A stretch of DNA of 64,000 bases, taken from contig NZ_JAUTAN010000001.1 of NCBI RefSeq assembly GCF_030818655.1, forward strand, positions 3,472,001 to 3,536,000, in the 5' to 3' direction. A program made the position numbers and the translations under genes. Positions 24,099 to 32,960 of the stretch are shown piece after piece; the stretch's first letter is position 1, and each line of letters begins with the position of its first letter. The DNA comes from Nocardioides zeae. GTDB lineage: Bacteria; Actinomycetota; Actinomycetes; Propionibacteriales; Nocardioidaceae. Below the pieces are notes generated by a model. It was not told where the DNA came from. It did no database searches and was given only the letters and a program-made list of their open reading frames with translations.

Positions 24099-25019
24099 GT
24101 GCCCTCCTCGCACGACGCCCTCGACCTCGGCCCCCTCACCCTCGGCGGCAACGTCTTCGGCTGGACCGCCGACCGCGACGCCTCGTTCGCGGTGCTCGAC
24201 GCCTGGCTGGAGGCCGGCGGACGCTCGATCGACACGGCCGACATGTATCCCCAGTGGGTCGACGGCCGCTCCATCGGCGACTCCGAGCGGATCATCGGCG
24301 CGTGGGTGGCCGACCGCGGCGTGCGCGACCAGGTCGTCATCGCCACGAAGGTCGGCCAGGGCGACGGTCGCGAGGGGCTCGCCCCCGACAACGTCCGCCG
24401 CGCGCTCGAGGAGTCGCTCGAGCGGCTCCAGACGGACCGGGTGGACCTCTACTACGCGCACGTCGACGACGACGCGGTCCCGCAGGAGGAGTACGTCGCG
24501 GCCTTCGGCGCCCTCGTCGCGGAGGGCAAGGCGCTCCACCTGGGCGCCTCCAACTTCGCGCCCGCCCGGCTCCGCTCGGCGGTGGCCATCGCCGCCGAGG
24601 CAGGCGTCACCCCGTTCACCGTGAGCCAGGACCGCTGGAACCTCCTCGCGCGCGAGATCGAGGCCGAGCTCGTGCCCACGCTCGCGGAGCTGGGGATCAG
24701 CGAGTCGCCGTACTCCGCCCTCGCCAGCGGCTTCCTCACCGGCAAGTACACCCCCGGCGCCACCGTCGACTCCCCGCGGGCGGGCACCGCGGCCGGGTAC
24801 GCCGAGAAGCCCGGCGCCGACCGGGTCCTCGCCGCCCAGCGGGAGATCGCCCAGGCCCACGGCGTCACGCCCACGGCCGTCGCCCTGGCCTGGCTGCGCG
24901 CGCAGCCCGTCGTCTCGGCGCCGATCGCGAGCGCCCGCAGCGTCGAGCAGCTGCCCGCGCTGGTGGAGGCGCTGACGCTCGAGCTGGGCGCGGACGAGGT
25001 CGCGGCGCTCACCGTCTGA
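24099..25019 (+). CDS. Aldo/keto reductase
   Basis: 306 residues, a complete (beta/alpha)8 AKR. The tetrad is visible as Asp and Tyr in SIDTADMYPQWVDGRSIGDS, Lys in VVIATKVGQ and His in DLYYAHVDD; the cofactor-site elements LGASNFAPARL, SPYSALASGFLTGKY and PIASARSVEQL follow. It should reduce carbonyls with NADPH. GTG 24099 has AGGAG at the proper distance. Substrate unknown; monocistronic by appearance. Confidence 0.88.
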   Translation: MPSSHDALDLGPLTLGGNVFGWTADRDASFAVLDAWLEAGGRSIDTADMYPQWVDGRSIGDSERIIGAWVADRGVRDQVVIATKVGQGDGREGLAPDNVRRALEESLERLQTDRVDLYYAHVDDDAVPQEEYVAAFGALVAEGKALHLGASNFAPARLRSAVAIAAEAGVTPFTVSQDRWNLLAREIEAELVPTLAELGISESPYSALASGFLTGKYTPGATVDSPRAGTAAGYAEKPGADRVLAAQREIAQAHGVTPTAVALAWLRAQPVVSAPIASARSVEQLPALVEALTLELGADEVAALTV

Positions 25020-25049
25020 GGTCGTGGCGCCAGCGCGTCGACCGCCGCG

Positions 25050-25970
25050 TCAGGCCGTGCTCCGGCTCCGCCGTCGTCCGCCCGGGGGCTGGTCCCGTCC
25101 CCGGGCCCGGGCGCGGAACGTGGCCGGCGTCGTGGCGGTCCGGTGCGCGAAGTACTTCACGAAGTTGCTCGTGTCGGGGAAGCCGAGCCGCGCGGCGATC
25201 CGCTCCACCGGCTGGTCCTCGTGGGTGAGCAGCCGTTTGGCCTCGAGCACCACCCGCTGGTCGATGAACTCCTTCGCACCCACTCCGGTAGCGGTGATGG
25301 TCGCTCGGCGCAGGGTTCGCGAGGAGTAGCCGAGCTCCCGGGCGTAGTGCTCGACGTCGCGGTGCTGGACGAAGCCGACCTCCACCAGCCTGCGGAAGGC
25401 GAGGAACGGCTCGGAGTGCTCCGGCGCGGCCGCCGTGCCGAGCTGGCCGCTGGGGTCGGTGAGCCGGAGCAGGAGCGCCGCCAGGAGATGGTGCAGCACC
25501 GGAAGTCGCACGTGGCTGTGTCGGGGCAGCGACTCGAACTCGAGGCGCAGGTGATCGAGCGAGCGGACGGTTGCCGCGGCGCTCTCGCTGTCGGGTGTCC
25601 ACAGGGTGCGCCCGAAGGGGTCACCGACGCCGGCGGCACTGGCCGCAGAGGGGTCGAGGGCTTCCTCGCGGAACAGGACCAGGGCTCCGTCGACGCCGCT
25701 GAGGTCGCCGAAGCGCTGCACCTGCCCGGGTCGGACCCACAACCACGATCCGGCGCCCACCGCGTACTCGCGGAAGTCGACGGTGTGCACCATCTCGCCA
25801 CCGTCCAAGTGCAGCAGCAGGTGGAACTCGGGTCGTTCGGTGCGGCGGCCGACTCCCCGCCTCGCCATGCGTCGCCTCAGCTGCTCGAGGGTGACCACCT
25901 CGAGGAGGTCCCCACCCGCGCCGGCTGCGTAGGGCACTCGCTGCACATCGGGATGTCCGTTTCTCACCAT
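25050..25970 (-). CDS. AraC family transcriptional regulator
   Basis: 306 residues. An N-terminal cupin-like sensing domain (RPEFHLLLHLDGGEMVHTVDF, WLWVRPGQVQRFGDL) is followed by a long linker and the C-terminal double helix-turn-helix: VEHYARELGYSSRTLRR, then AKRLLTHEDQPVERIAARLGFPDTSNFVKYF. The sequence FVKYFAHRTATTPATFR is the classical AraC end. ATG 25970 has AAGGGA six bases upstream. Divergent from the DsbA/FrnE gene, which it probably regulates. Confidence 0.87.
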   Translation of the reverse strand: MVRNGHPDVQRVPYAAGAGGDLLEVVTLEQLRRRMARRGVGRRTERPEFHLLLHLDGGEMVHTVDFREYAVGAGSWLWVRPGQVQRFGDLSGVDGALVLFREEALDPSAASAAGVGDPFGRTLWTPDSESAAATVRSLDHLRLEFESLPRHSHVRLPVLHHLLAALLLRLTDPSGQLGTAAAPEHSEPFLAFRRLVEVGFVQHRDVEHYARELGYSSRTLRRATITATGVGAKEFIDQRVVLEAKRLLTHEDQPVERIAARLGFPDTSNFVKYFAHRTATTPATFRARARGRDQPPGGRRRSRSTA

Positions 25971-26117
25971 CAGGAGTCCCTTCGTCACCTCGTGACGGTC
26001 GACGTCGACTTCTACCGTAGTGAGTGTCCGGAACACCCGGGCAACTGCTACCGCCGAGCACCCGCCGGCGGATCGCCACTCCGTCGTCGAACCCGACGTG
26101 ACCCGCAGGAGACCGAT

Positions 26118-26753
26118 ATGAACCAGGTACAGATCACCTACGCCTTCGACGCCTACTGCGGCTGGTGCTACGGCTTCGGGCCGACCGTCCGGGCGTTCGC
26201 CGCCGAGAATGCCGACCGGGTGGACATCCGGGTCCTCTCCGGTGGGCTCTTCTCCGGCGACCGCGCACAGCCGATCGGCGCCTTCCCCCACATCCCGGAG
26301 GCCAACAAGCGGATCAGCGACCTGACCGGCGTCGAGTTCGGCGCCGCCTACGAGCGGGTCCTCGCCGACGGCACCCTGGTGATGGACTCCGCCGACGCAG
26401 CCGCCGGCCTGGTTGCCCTGCGCCGGCAGCGGCCCGACGCGGTGCTCGAGCTCGCCGGAGCGGTCCAGCGCGCCTGGTACCTCGACGGCCGCAGCCTCTC
26501 CGACCCCGGGGTCTACCGCGACATCGCCGCGAGCCACGACATCGACCCCGACGCCGTCGGCGACGCACTCACCGACCCGTCGGTCCGTGTCGAGGCCGAG
26601 CGGGACGTGCGCCAGGTCCGCCAGCTCGGGGTGGACCACTACCCCACCCTGCTGCTCCACACCGGCGACGGCCTCCAGCAGCTCGGCGGACCGGTCTCCG
26701 GCGCCGCGGCCCTGACCGCCGCGCTCGACCAGCACCTCGCGCGCGCCCGGTAG
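26118..26753 (+). CDS. DsbA family FrnE-like thiol oxidoreductase
   Basis: 211 residues of the DsbA fold: strand QITYAFDAYCGWCYGF with the active-site C14-G-W-C17, a helical insertion, and the cis-proline loop GVDHYPTLLLHT. The CxWCYG motif and absence of a signal peptide place it with cytoplasmic DsbA-like proteins of the FrnE/YwbO type, implicated in oxidative stress or as isomerase-like factors. ATG 26118 has GCAGGAGA upstream. Divergent from the AraC regulator; a hairpin downstream separates it from the tRNA. Confidence 0.85.
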   Translation: MNQVQITYAFDAYCGWCYGFGPTVRAFAAENADRVDIRVLSGGLFSGDRAQPIGAFPHIPEANKRISDLTGVEFGAAYERVLADGTLVMDSADAAAGLVALRRQRPDAVLELAGAVQRAWYLDGRSLSDPGVYRDIAASHDIDPDAVGDALTDPSVRVEAERDVRQVRQLGVDHYPTLLLHTGDGLQQLGGPVSGAAALTAALDQHLARAR

Positions 26754-26889
26754 TCCGACGCGACCCCACCGCAGAGCAGACCCGCTCCCCGAGCGTGGCG
26801 TTGACGCGGGACCCGTGGAGCCCGTGCGCGGCGCCCGGAACGCAGCCGGACCAGGAGGCGCTCTGTGCAGATCGGTGCACAACGCACGA

Positions 26890-26917
26890 GGCCCACCTGC
26901 ATTTCTGCAGGTGGGCC
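26890..26917. terminator. Perfect 12-bp stem, 4-nt loop hairpin
   Basis: GGCCCACCTGCA (26890-26901), loop TTTC, and TGCAGGTGGGCC (26906-26917). It is positioned right after the 3' end of the minus-strand tRNA-Leu and after the plus-strand frnE-like gene, so it may serve both. There is no long U tract. Confidence 0.75.
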
Positions 26918-26921
26918 ACTG

Positions 26922-27005
26922 TGCGCGAGGGGGGAGTTGAACCCCCACGCCCTTTCGGGCACACGGACCTGAACCGTGCGCGTCTGCCTATTCCGCCACT
27001 CGCGC
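26922..27005 (-). tRNA. tRNA-Leu (anticodon CAG)
   Basis: 84 nt class II tRNA on the minus strand. The acceptor stem GCGCGAG pairs with CTCGCGC; the D arm contains TGGCGGAATAGGCAGACGC; the anticodon loop is TTCAGGT with anticodon CAG reading CUG. The long variable arm (TGCCCGAAAGGGCG) is typical of leucine tRNA and the T arm is GGGGGTTCAACTCCCCC. CCA is not encoded. The neighbouring fhaA reproduces the actinobacterial tRNA-Leu/fhaA arrangement. Confidence 0.95.
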
Positions 27006-27018
27006 GTGAAGCCGGGCA

Positions 27019-27048
27019 AACGTATCCCAGCCCCCCGCCGATCCCCAA
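27019..27048 (-). promoter_or_regulatory. Promoter of tRNA-Leu
   Basis: On the minus strand a TTGGGG -35 (27048-27043) and TACGTT -10 (27024-27019) are separated by 18 bp, placing the transcription start about 6-8 bases before the mature tRNA end. Confidence 0.6.
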
Positions 27049-27227
27049 ACCGAGCACGGTCCCGGCTGGACCCCCACCGCCGTGGGAGACGGCCCCGCCA
27101 CCCCGCCATGGTTACGATCGGCACCACCCGCCACCGAGCGCGGGGGCGGCTGCGTGCCCGCACGCCGCGAGCAGACCGACGGACGACGAGTGGTCCCGCC
27201 CGACGGGCGTGGCGGAGGAGGTGGGTG

Positions 27228-27947
27228 ATGAGCGGAGGCTTCCAGCGTTTCGAGAGCCGCCTGGAGTCCATGATCTCCGGCGTGTTCGCCCGCGCCTTCC
27301 GCAGCGCCGTCCAGCCCGTCGAGATCTCGGCGGCGCTGCAGCGCGAGGTCGACAACAACGCCCAGATCCTGAGCCGCGACCGGCGCCTCGTGCCCAACGA
27401 CTTCCACGTCGAGCTCTCCCGCACCGACCTGGACCGGTTGGGCCCCTACGCGTCGACGCTGTCCCAGGAGATGGCCGACAGCCTGCGCGACCACGCGGAC
27501 GCGCAGTCCTACGTGTTCCCGGGCCCCGTGCAGATCAGCTTCGAGGTCGCCGAGGACCTCCCCACGGGTCGCCTCCGCGTGCGGAGCCGCGCCCAGGCGA
27601 AGGTCACGAGCAACGCGACGAACACGCAGGTGGGTCGCGCGACGGCGTACCTCGAGATCAACGGCACCCGGCACCCCCTCACCCCGCCCGGAGCGGTGGT
27701 GGGCCGGGGCACCGACGCCGACGTGCGCATCAACGACCCGGGCGTGAGCCGCCGCCACATCGAGTTCCGGGTGGGGAGCAGCCAGCACGGCGGCCCCCTC
27801 CAGGTGTCGGTCGTGGACCTCGGCTCGACGAACGGCATGCTGGTCGACGGCCAGAAGGTCGCCCAGTCTCCGCTCGACGACGGCTCGGTGGTGCGGATCG
27901 GCAACACGACGATGACGGTGCGCCTGGTCGCGGAGGGAGCCCGATGA
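27228..27947 (+). CDS. fhaA: FhaA: DUF3662 and FHA domain protein
   Basis: 239 residues. An N-terminal DUF3662 domain (FQRFESRLESMISGVFARAF ... PVEISAALQREVDNNAQ) is joined by a rather short linker to a C-terminal FHA domain with phosphothreonine-binding motifs VVGRGTDADVRI, SRRHIEF and DLGSTNGMLVDG. In mycobacteria FhaA binds phosphorylated MviN/PbpA and modulates peptidoglycan synthesis. ATG 27228 has GGAGGAGG upstream. First gene of the fhaA-pknB series, about 220 bp after the divergent tRNA; a TACGAT -10-like box is at 27113-27118. Confidence 0.92.
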   Translation: MSGGFQRFESRLESMISGVFARAFRSAVQPVEISAALQREVDNNAQILSRDRRLVPNDFHVELSRTDLDRLGPYASTLSQEMADSLRDHADAQSYVFPGPVQISFEVAEDLPTGRLRVRSRAQAKVTSNATNTQVGRATAYLEINGTRHPLTPPGAVVGRGTDADVRINDPGVSRRHIEFRVGSSQHGGPLQVSVVDLGSTNGMLVDGQKVAQSPLDDGSVVRIGNTTMTVRLVAEGAR

Positions 27948-28417
27948 GCGAGCTGACCCTGTTCCTGCTGCGGTGCGGCTACCTGGCGATCCTCTGGATC
28001 TTCGTGCTCGCCGCCGTCTCGGTGGTGCGCGCCGACATGTTCGGCACGCGCGTGCCGGCGACGCCGAAGACGAAGGCCGGCCCGAAGGGCAAGGCGCCGA
28101 AGCAGCCCCCGCCGCGCCGCCGGGGCGCGCCGACCCACGTCATCGTGGTGCAGGGCGTCAACGCCGGGGCGCGCGCCGAGCTCGACGGGCGACCGATCCT
28201 CATCGGCCGCGGGAACGACGCGGCGATCCGCCTCGATGACGACTACGTCTCCACCCGCCACGCGCGGATCGCGCAGTCGGGGGACCAGTGGTTCGTCGAG
28301 GACCTGGGCTCCACCAACGGCACCTACGTCGGCACGGCGCGCATCTCGCAGCCGACCACGCTCACGCTCGGCGCCCAGGTGCGGATCGGCAAGACCATTC
28401 TCGAGCTGAGGAAGTAG
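27944..28417 (+). CDS. fhaB: FhaB (FipA-type) membrane-anchored FHA protein
   Basis: 157 residues. One N-terminal span (LTLFLLRCGYLAILWIFVLA then AVSVVRAD), a Lys/Pro-rich linker (PKTKAGPKGKAPKQPPPRRR) and a C-terminal FHA domain with ILIGRGNDAAIRLDDDYVST, RHARI and DLGSTNGTYVGT. The family links Ser/Thr kinases PknA/B to cell division proteins such as FtsZ/FtsQ. ATG overlaps the fhaA stop (ATGA). Confidence 0.92.
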   Translation: MSELTLFLLRCGYLAILWIFVLAAVSVVRADMFGTRVPATPKTKAGPKGKAPKQPPPRRRGAPTHVIVVQGVNAGARAELDGRPILIGRGNDAAIRLDDDYVSTRHARIAQSGDQWFVEDLGSTNGTYVGTARISQPTTLTLGAQVRIGKTILELRK

Positions 28418-28423
28418 GCCGCC

Positions 28424-30091
28424 GTGACGAGCACTCCCGACGGTCCCCGCACTCCCCGCGACCCGGGCGACCGGGACGACCAGGACGACAGCACCCGCGA
28501 GGTGCCGACGATCCGTCCGGGGGCCTCCCCCGAGGACCAGGCGTTCGCCCCCGCCGCGGACGACACCGCCCCCCGTCCCGTCATCCCGGCGGAGCCGGAG
28601 CCCGAGGAGCGCGTCGACTACACGGAGATCGGCCCCAACGAGACCACGGGCGAGGTGCCCGCGGTCCCCGGCGACCGGGTCGGGCTCCACCTCGACTTCT
28701 CGGCGGTCTCCGACGTGGGCCGGGTGCGCAAGGACAACCAGGACTCCGGGTACGCCGGCCCCCACCTCCTCGCCGTCTGCGACGGTGTCGGCGGCGCGGC
28801 CCGCGGTGACATCGCCTCGAGCACGGCCATCAGCCAGCTGCGCAAGCTGGACGACGGGCCCGCCGACGACCTCCTCGGCCAGGTCGCGGGCGGCCTGCTG
28901 CGCGCGCACAACCGCATCGGCGAGCTCGTCGACGACGACCCCAGCCTCAACGGCACCAGCACGACCGCGACGGTCGGCGTCTTCGACGGCGCCCGGCTCG
29001 GGGTCGCCCACGTGGGCGACAGCCGGGCCTACCTGGTGCGCTCCGGCGAGATCACGCAGCTCACGAAGGACCACACCTTCGTGCAGAGCCTCATCGACGA
29101 GGGCCGGATCACCGAGGCGGAGGCGCGGACGCACCCGCACCGCAACCTCATCCTCAAGGCCCTCGACGGCGTCCACGAGACCGACCCCGACCTCTTCCTG
29201 GTCGACCTCGCCGAGGGCGACCGGCTCCTGCTCTGCAGCGACGGGGCGTGCGGCGTGCTCGACGACGACCGTCTGCTCGACATCCTCGGGTCCGGCACCC
29301 CCGACTTCGCCGCCATCGAGCTCGTGCGAGCCAGCCTCGAGGCGGGCAGCACCGACAACGTGACCTGCGTGGTCGCCGACGTCACCCGGCAGCCCGTGGA
29401 GACCGAGCCCCTGCTCGTCGGGGCCGCGGCCGACCTGCCGCGCCGCGCCAGCGGGCTCACCGGCCTCTTCCGGGGCCACCGCTCCGGTGACACGGGCGAG
29501 ATGGAGCCGGTGCAGGCGACGATCCCGCCCGACGTCGGCTGGGCGATCCCGAGCGACCCCATCGACCCCGAGGCGGCGCGCTACGCGCCCCTGCCGCCCC
29601 GCCGGTTCGTGTGGGTCAAGCGCTTCTTCTGGCTGGTCGTCGTCGCCGGTCTCCTCGCCGCGGCGGTCGGGGCGGGCTACGGCTTCCTCCAGGGCCGCTA
29701 CTACGTCGGCGTGCAGGACGGCGAGGTCGTCGTCTACCGCGGCTTCGACTACAGCCTGGCCGGGTTCTCGCTGCAGGACGCCGTCGAGGGCACCGACATC
29801 TCGATCGAGGACGTCGAGGCGGTCAACCCCCGCCTCGCGGACGCGATCCAGGACGGCCTGCCCGTCCACGACGACGTCGACAGCGCCAAGGAGGAGTTCG
29901 AGCGGCGCTGGACGACGGCCCTCGAGGACGCCGAGGCCGCGGGCACCACCGGCGGCGGCTCGGGCGAGGAGGCCCCGGGCCAGACGCCCGGCGAGACCGA
30001 GGACATGCCGTCCTCCCCGACGTCGGGCCCCACCTCCGCTCCGACCGCCGAGCTGCAGTCCGCCGGCGCCGACTCGCGCGAGGTCGGCTGA
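28424..30091 (+). CDS. pstP: PP2C-type Ser/Thr phosphatase PstP
   Basis: 555 residues. After an acidic disordered leader of about 85 residues comes the PP2C domain: SAVSDVGRVRKDNQDSG, LLAVCDGVGGAARGDIASS (metal-binding Asp), VAHVGDSRAYLVRSGEITQL, LLLCSDGACGVLDDD and STDNVTCVV. A membrane span lies near residues 400-420 (FFWLVVVAGLLAAAVGAGYG), followed by an extracytoplasmic region and a Pro/Thr/Ser tail. It reverses phosphorylation by PknA/PknB. The leader is longer than in the mycobacterial protein; the GTG at 28424, six bases after the fhaB stop, is supported by spacing. Confidence 0.92.
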   Translation: MTSTPDGPRTPRDPGDRDDQDDSTREVPTIRPGASPEDQAFAPAADDTAPRPVIPAEPEPEERVDYTEIGPNETTGEVPAVPGDRVGLHLDFSAVSDVGRVRKDNQDSGYAGPHLLAVCDGVGGAARGDIASSTAISQLRKLDDGPADDLLGQVAGGLLRAHNRIGELVDDDPSLNGTSTTATVGVFDGARLGVAHVGDSRAYLVRSGEITQLTKDHTFVQSLIDEGRITEAEARTHPHRNLILKALDGVHETDPDLFLVDLAEGDRLLLCSDGACGVLDDDRLLDILGSGTPDFAAIELVRASLEAGSTDNVTCVVADVTRQPVETEPLLVGAAADLPRRASGLTGLFRGHRSGDTGEMEPVQATIPPDVGWAIPSDPIDPEAARYAPLPPRRFVWVKRFFWLVVVAGLLAAAVGAGYGFLQGRYYVGVQDGEVVVYRGFDYSLAGFSLQDAVEGTDISIEDVEAVNPRLADAIQDGLPVHDDVDSAKEEFERRWTTALEDAEAAGTTGGGSGEEAPGQTPGETEDMPSSPTSGPTSAPTAELQSAGADSREVG

Positions 30092-30093
30092 CG

Positions 30094-31500
30094 ATGTCGC
30101 AGGTCACCTCCGCATCCCCCGACCAGTTCGTGCACCGGTCCCGCCGGGGCGCCGAGCTCTTCCTCCTGCTCCTGGCCCTCGGCGTCGGGGCCGGCGCCTA
30201 CGCGGCGGTCGGTCTCGGCATCGAGGGCGAGGTCCCGCCCGACATGATCGGCTACACGGGCTGGCTGGCCGTGCTGATGATCGCCGCGCACGTGGCGATC
30301 CGCATGACGGCGCAGTACGCCGACCCGATCCTGCTCCCCGTCGTCGCCGCCCTCAACGGGCTCGGCCTCGCGGTGATCCACCGGCTCGACCTGGCCAACA
30401 ACAGCAACTTCGCCCGCCAGCAGCTGATCTGGATGACCCTCGGCGTGGTGCTGTTCATCCTGACCATCACCCTGCTGCGCGACCACCGGGTGCTGCAGCG
30501 CTACACCTACACCTCGGGCCTCCTGGCGATCGGCCTGCTGCTGCTGCCGATGATGCCGCTCATCGGCAACGAGGTGCGGGGCGCCCGCATCTGGATCAAC
30601 GTCGCCGGCTTCTCCTTCCAGCCGGGCGAGATCGCGAAGCTGCTGCTCGTCATCACCTTCGCGGGCTACCTCGTGCTGCACCGCGACGCGCTGGCGCTCG
30701 CGGGCCGCCGCCTGCTGTTCGTCGACCTGCCGCGCGGCCGCGACCTCGGCCCGATCCTCGGCATGTGGCTCGTCAGCCTCGGCATCCTCGTCTTCCAGCG
30801 CGACCTCGGCTCGTCGCTCATGTTCTTCGGCATGTTCCTGGTGCTGCTGTACGTCGCGACGGAGCGCCCGGGCTGGCTCGTCGTGGGCGGCGGGCTGTTC
30901 GTCGCCGGCGCCTTCCTCGGCTACCAGGCCTTCAGCCACGTGCGGAACCGCTTCGAGATCTGGCTCTCACCGTTCGACTACGTCGACCGCACGCCCGGCA
31001 GCGGGCAGCTCGTCGAGTCGATGTTCGGCATGGCGTGGGGCGGCCTGATCGGCCGCGGCTTCGGCGAGGGGCAGCCCTGGCGCATCCCGTTCGCGGAGTC
31101 CGACTTCATCGTGGGCGCCATCGGCGAGGAGCTCGGCCTGACGGGCGTCATGGCCGTCATCCTGCTGTTCGCGATCATCGTGGAGCGGGGCCTGCGCACG
31201 GCGCTGGTCTGCCGCGACGGCTTCGGCAAGCTGGTCGCGACCGGCCTCGCCACGATCGTCGCGCTCCAGGTGTTCGTCGTCGTGGGCGGCGTGACCACCC
31301 TGATCCCGCTGACCGGTCTGACCACCCCGTTCCTGTCCTACGGCGGCTCCTCCCTCGTCGCCAACTGGGTGCTCGTCGGCCTCCTGCTGCGCATCTCCGA
31401 CCAGGCCCGCCGCCCGCTCCCGGGCGTCGAGGAGCCCTACGGCACCTACGACTCCGGCGCCGACGAGGCCACCCAGGTGGTCAAGGTGGTGAAGCCGTGA
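30094..31500 (+). CDS. rodA: RodA/FtsW SEDS peptidoglycan polymerase
   Basis: 468 residues, about 12 spans. SEDS features: GARIWINVAGFSFQPGEIAK, FQRDLGSSLMFFGMFLVLLY (catalytic Asp region on the extracellular side), SDFIVGAIGEELGLTG and the final TTPFLSYGGSSLVANW. It polymerises glycan strands from lipid II together with the class B PBP encoded next. The ATG 30094 is three bases after the pstP stop. Confidence 0.93.
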   Translation: MSQVTSASPDQFVHRSRRGAELFLLLLALGVGAGAYAAVGLGIEGEVPPDMIGYTGWLAVLMIAAHVAIRMTAQYADPILLPVVAALNGLGLAVIHRLDLANNSNFARQQLIWMTLGVVLFILTITLLRDHRVLQRYTYTSGLLAIGLLLLPMMPLIGNEVRGARIWINVAGFSFQPGEIAKLLLVITFAGYLVLHRDALALAGRRLLFVDLPRGRDLGPILGMWLVSLGILVFQRDLGSSLMFFGMFLVLLYVATERPGWLVVGGGLFVAGAFLGYQAFSHVRNRFEIWLSPFDYVDRTPGSGQLVESMFGMAWGGLIGRGFGEGQPWRIPFAESDFIVGAIGEELGLTGVMAVILLFAIIVERGLRTALVCRDGFGKLVATGLATIVALQVFVVVGGVTTLIPLTGLTTPFLSYGGSSLVANWVLVGLLLRISDQARRPLPGVEEPYGTYDSGADEATQVVKVVKP

Positions 31501-32960
31501 ACAAGCCGATCCGCACCGTGGGCGTGTTCTGCATGCTCCTCTTCATCGCACTGCTGGCGCAGTCGACGAACCTGCAGTTCTTCCGCTCCGGCGAGCTCAA
31601 CGACCGCCCCGAGAACCGCCGCGTGCAGGAGGCCCGCTTCTCGGCCGAGCGCGGCTCGATCCTCGCGGGCGACACGGAGATCGCGCTCAGCGTGCCGGTG
31701 GACGACCGCTACCTCTACCAGCGGCAGTACCCGGTGGCGGCGCAGTACGCGCACATGACCGGATGGTTCTACTTCGGTGGCGCCTCGGGCCTGGAGCGCG
31801 CCGAGAACCGGGTGCTCTCCGGCGACGACCCCAGCCTCTTCGTCAACCAGCTCTCCGACCTGCTCGCCAACCGCAACCCGGCCGGCAGCAACGTCGGCCT
31901 CACCATCGACCCCGACGTGCAGCAGGTCGCCTACGACCAGCTGGCCGCCCAGGGCGACGAGGTGCAGGGGGCCGTCGTGGCGCTCGAGCCCAGCACGGGC
32001 CGGATCCTGGCCTCGGTCTCGCTGCCGACCTACGACCCCAACCAGCTGGCGCTGCGCGACGTCACGCAGGTCCAGGAGAACTACCAGGCGCTGTACGACG
32101 ACGAGGCGAACCCGCTGACCAACCGCGCCGTGGCGACCACCCTCCCGCCCGGCTCGACGTTCAAGCTGGTCACGGCCGCGGCGTACCTGGAGGACCACCC
32201 CGACGTCGACGCGAACACGCAGGTGCCGGGCGGCAGCAGCTACGAGCTGCCGGGCACCAGCACGTCGATCGCGAACGGCGGGCGCTCCTGCGGCGAGACC
32301 ACCGTCTCGCTCTCCCAGGCGATGGAGCAGTCGTGCAACACGACGTTCCTGCAGCTGGCGGTCGAGGAGGGCCAGGAGGGCATGACCGAGGTCGCCGACG
32401 CCTTCGGGTTCAATGCGGACCCGGCGGAGGACTACCCGGGCACCGCCGCGTCGGCGTACCCCGAGAACGCCTCCGACGACCTCCTCGCGAAGTCGGGCAT
32501 CGGCCAGCAGGACGTGCGCGCCACGCCCCTGCAGATGGCGATGGTGGCGGCCACGATCGCCAACGACGGCGTGCTCATGGAGCCCTACCTGATCGACCGG
32601 ATCACCTCGCCCGACGGCGAGACCATCACGCGGCACGAGCCGGAGGAGCGGGCCGAGGTCGTCTCCTCGCGCACCGCCGGGATCCTGCAGGAGCTGATGG
32701 TCAACACCGTCGAGCAGGGCACCGCCCGGCAGGCCCGCATCGACGGCGTCGAGGTCGGCGGCAAGACCGGCACGGCGGAGAACTGCGACGGCTGCCGGCC
32801 GTACGCCTGGTTCGTGTCCTACGGCGAGCGTGACGGCCAGCAGGTCGCCGTCGCCGTGATGCTGCAGAACGTCTCGCCGAACGTGTCGATCTCCGGTGGC
32901 GGCCTCGGTGGCCCCATCGCGAAGGCCGTCATGGAGCAGGCACTGGGAGTGGGAGAGTGA
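31497..32960 (+). CDS. pbpA: Class B penicillin-binding protein PbpA
   Basis: 487 residues. An N-terminal anchor (TVGVFCMLLFIALLAQS) precedes a non-catalytic dimer domain with ERGSILAGD and the transpeptidase domain: Ser in LPPGSTFKLV (~220), SxN as SCN (~279) and KTG in GGKTGTAEN (~422). It cross-links peptide stems of new peptidoglycan, paired with RodA. GTG overlaps the rodA stop. The sequence CNTTF and paired Cys in NCDGC are extracytoplasmic and could form a disulfide. Confidence 0.92.
   Translation: MNKPIRTVGVFCMLLFIALLAQSTNLQFFRSGELNDRPENRRVQEARFSAERGSILAGDTEIALSVPVDDRYLYQRQYPVAAQYAHMTGWFYFGGASGLERAENRVLSGDDPSLFVNQLSDLLANRNPAGSNVGLTIDPDVQQVAYDQLAAQGDEVQGAVVALEPSTGRILASVSLPTYDPNQLALRDVTQVQENYQALYDDEANPLTNRAVATTLPPGSTFKLVTAAAYLEDHPDVDANTQVPGGSSYELPGTSTSIANGGRSCGETTVSLSQAMEQSCNTTFLQLAVEEGQEGMTEVADAFGFNADPAEDYPGTAASAYPENASDDLLAKSGIGQQDVRATPLQMAMVAATIANDGVLMEPYLIDRITSPDGETITRHEPEERAEVVSSRTAGILQELMVNTVEQGTARQARIDGVEVGGKTGTAENCDGCRPYAWFVSYGERDGQQVAVAVMLQNVSPNVSISGGGLGGPIAKAVMEQALGVGE

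Noticed and set aside
25971..26117. Operator for the AraC regulator (GTGTCCGGAACAC)
   Set aside because: Only partly symmetric and with no second half-site at the spacing AraC proteins use; too weak to list.
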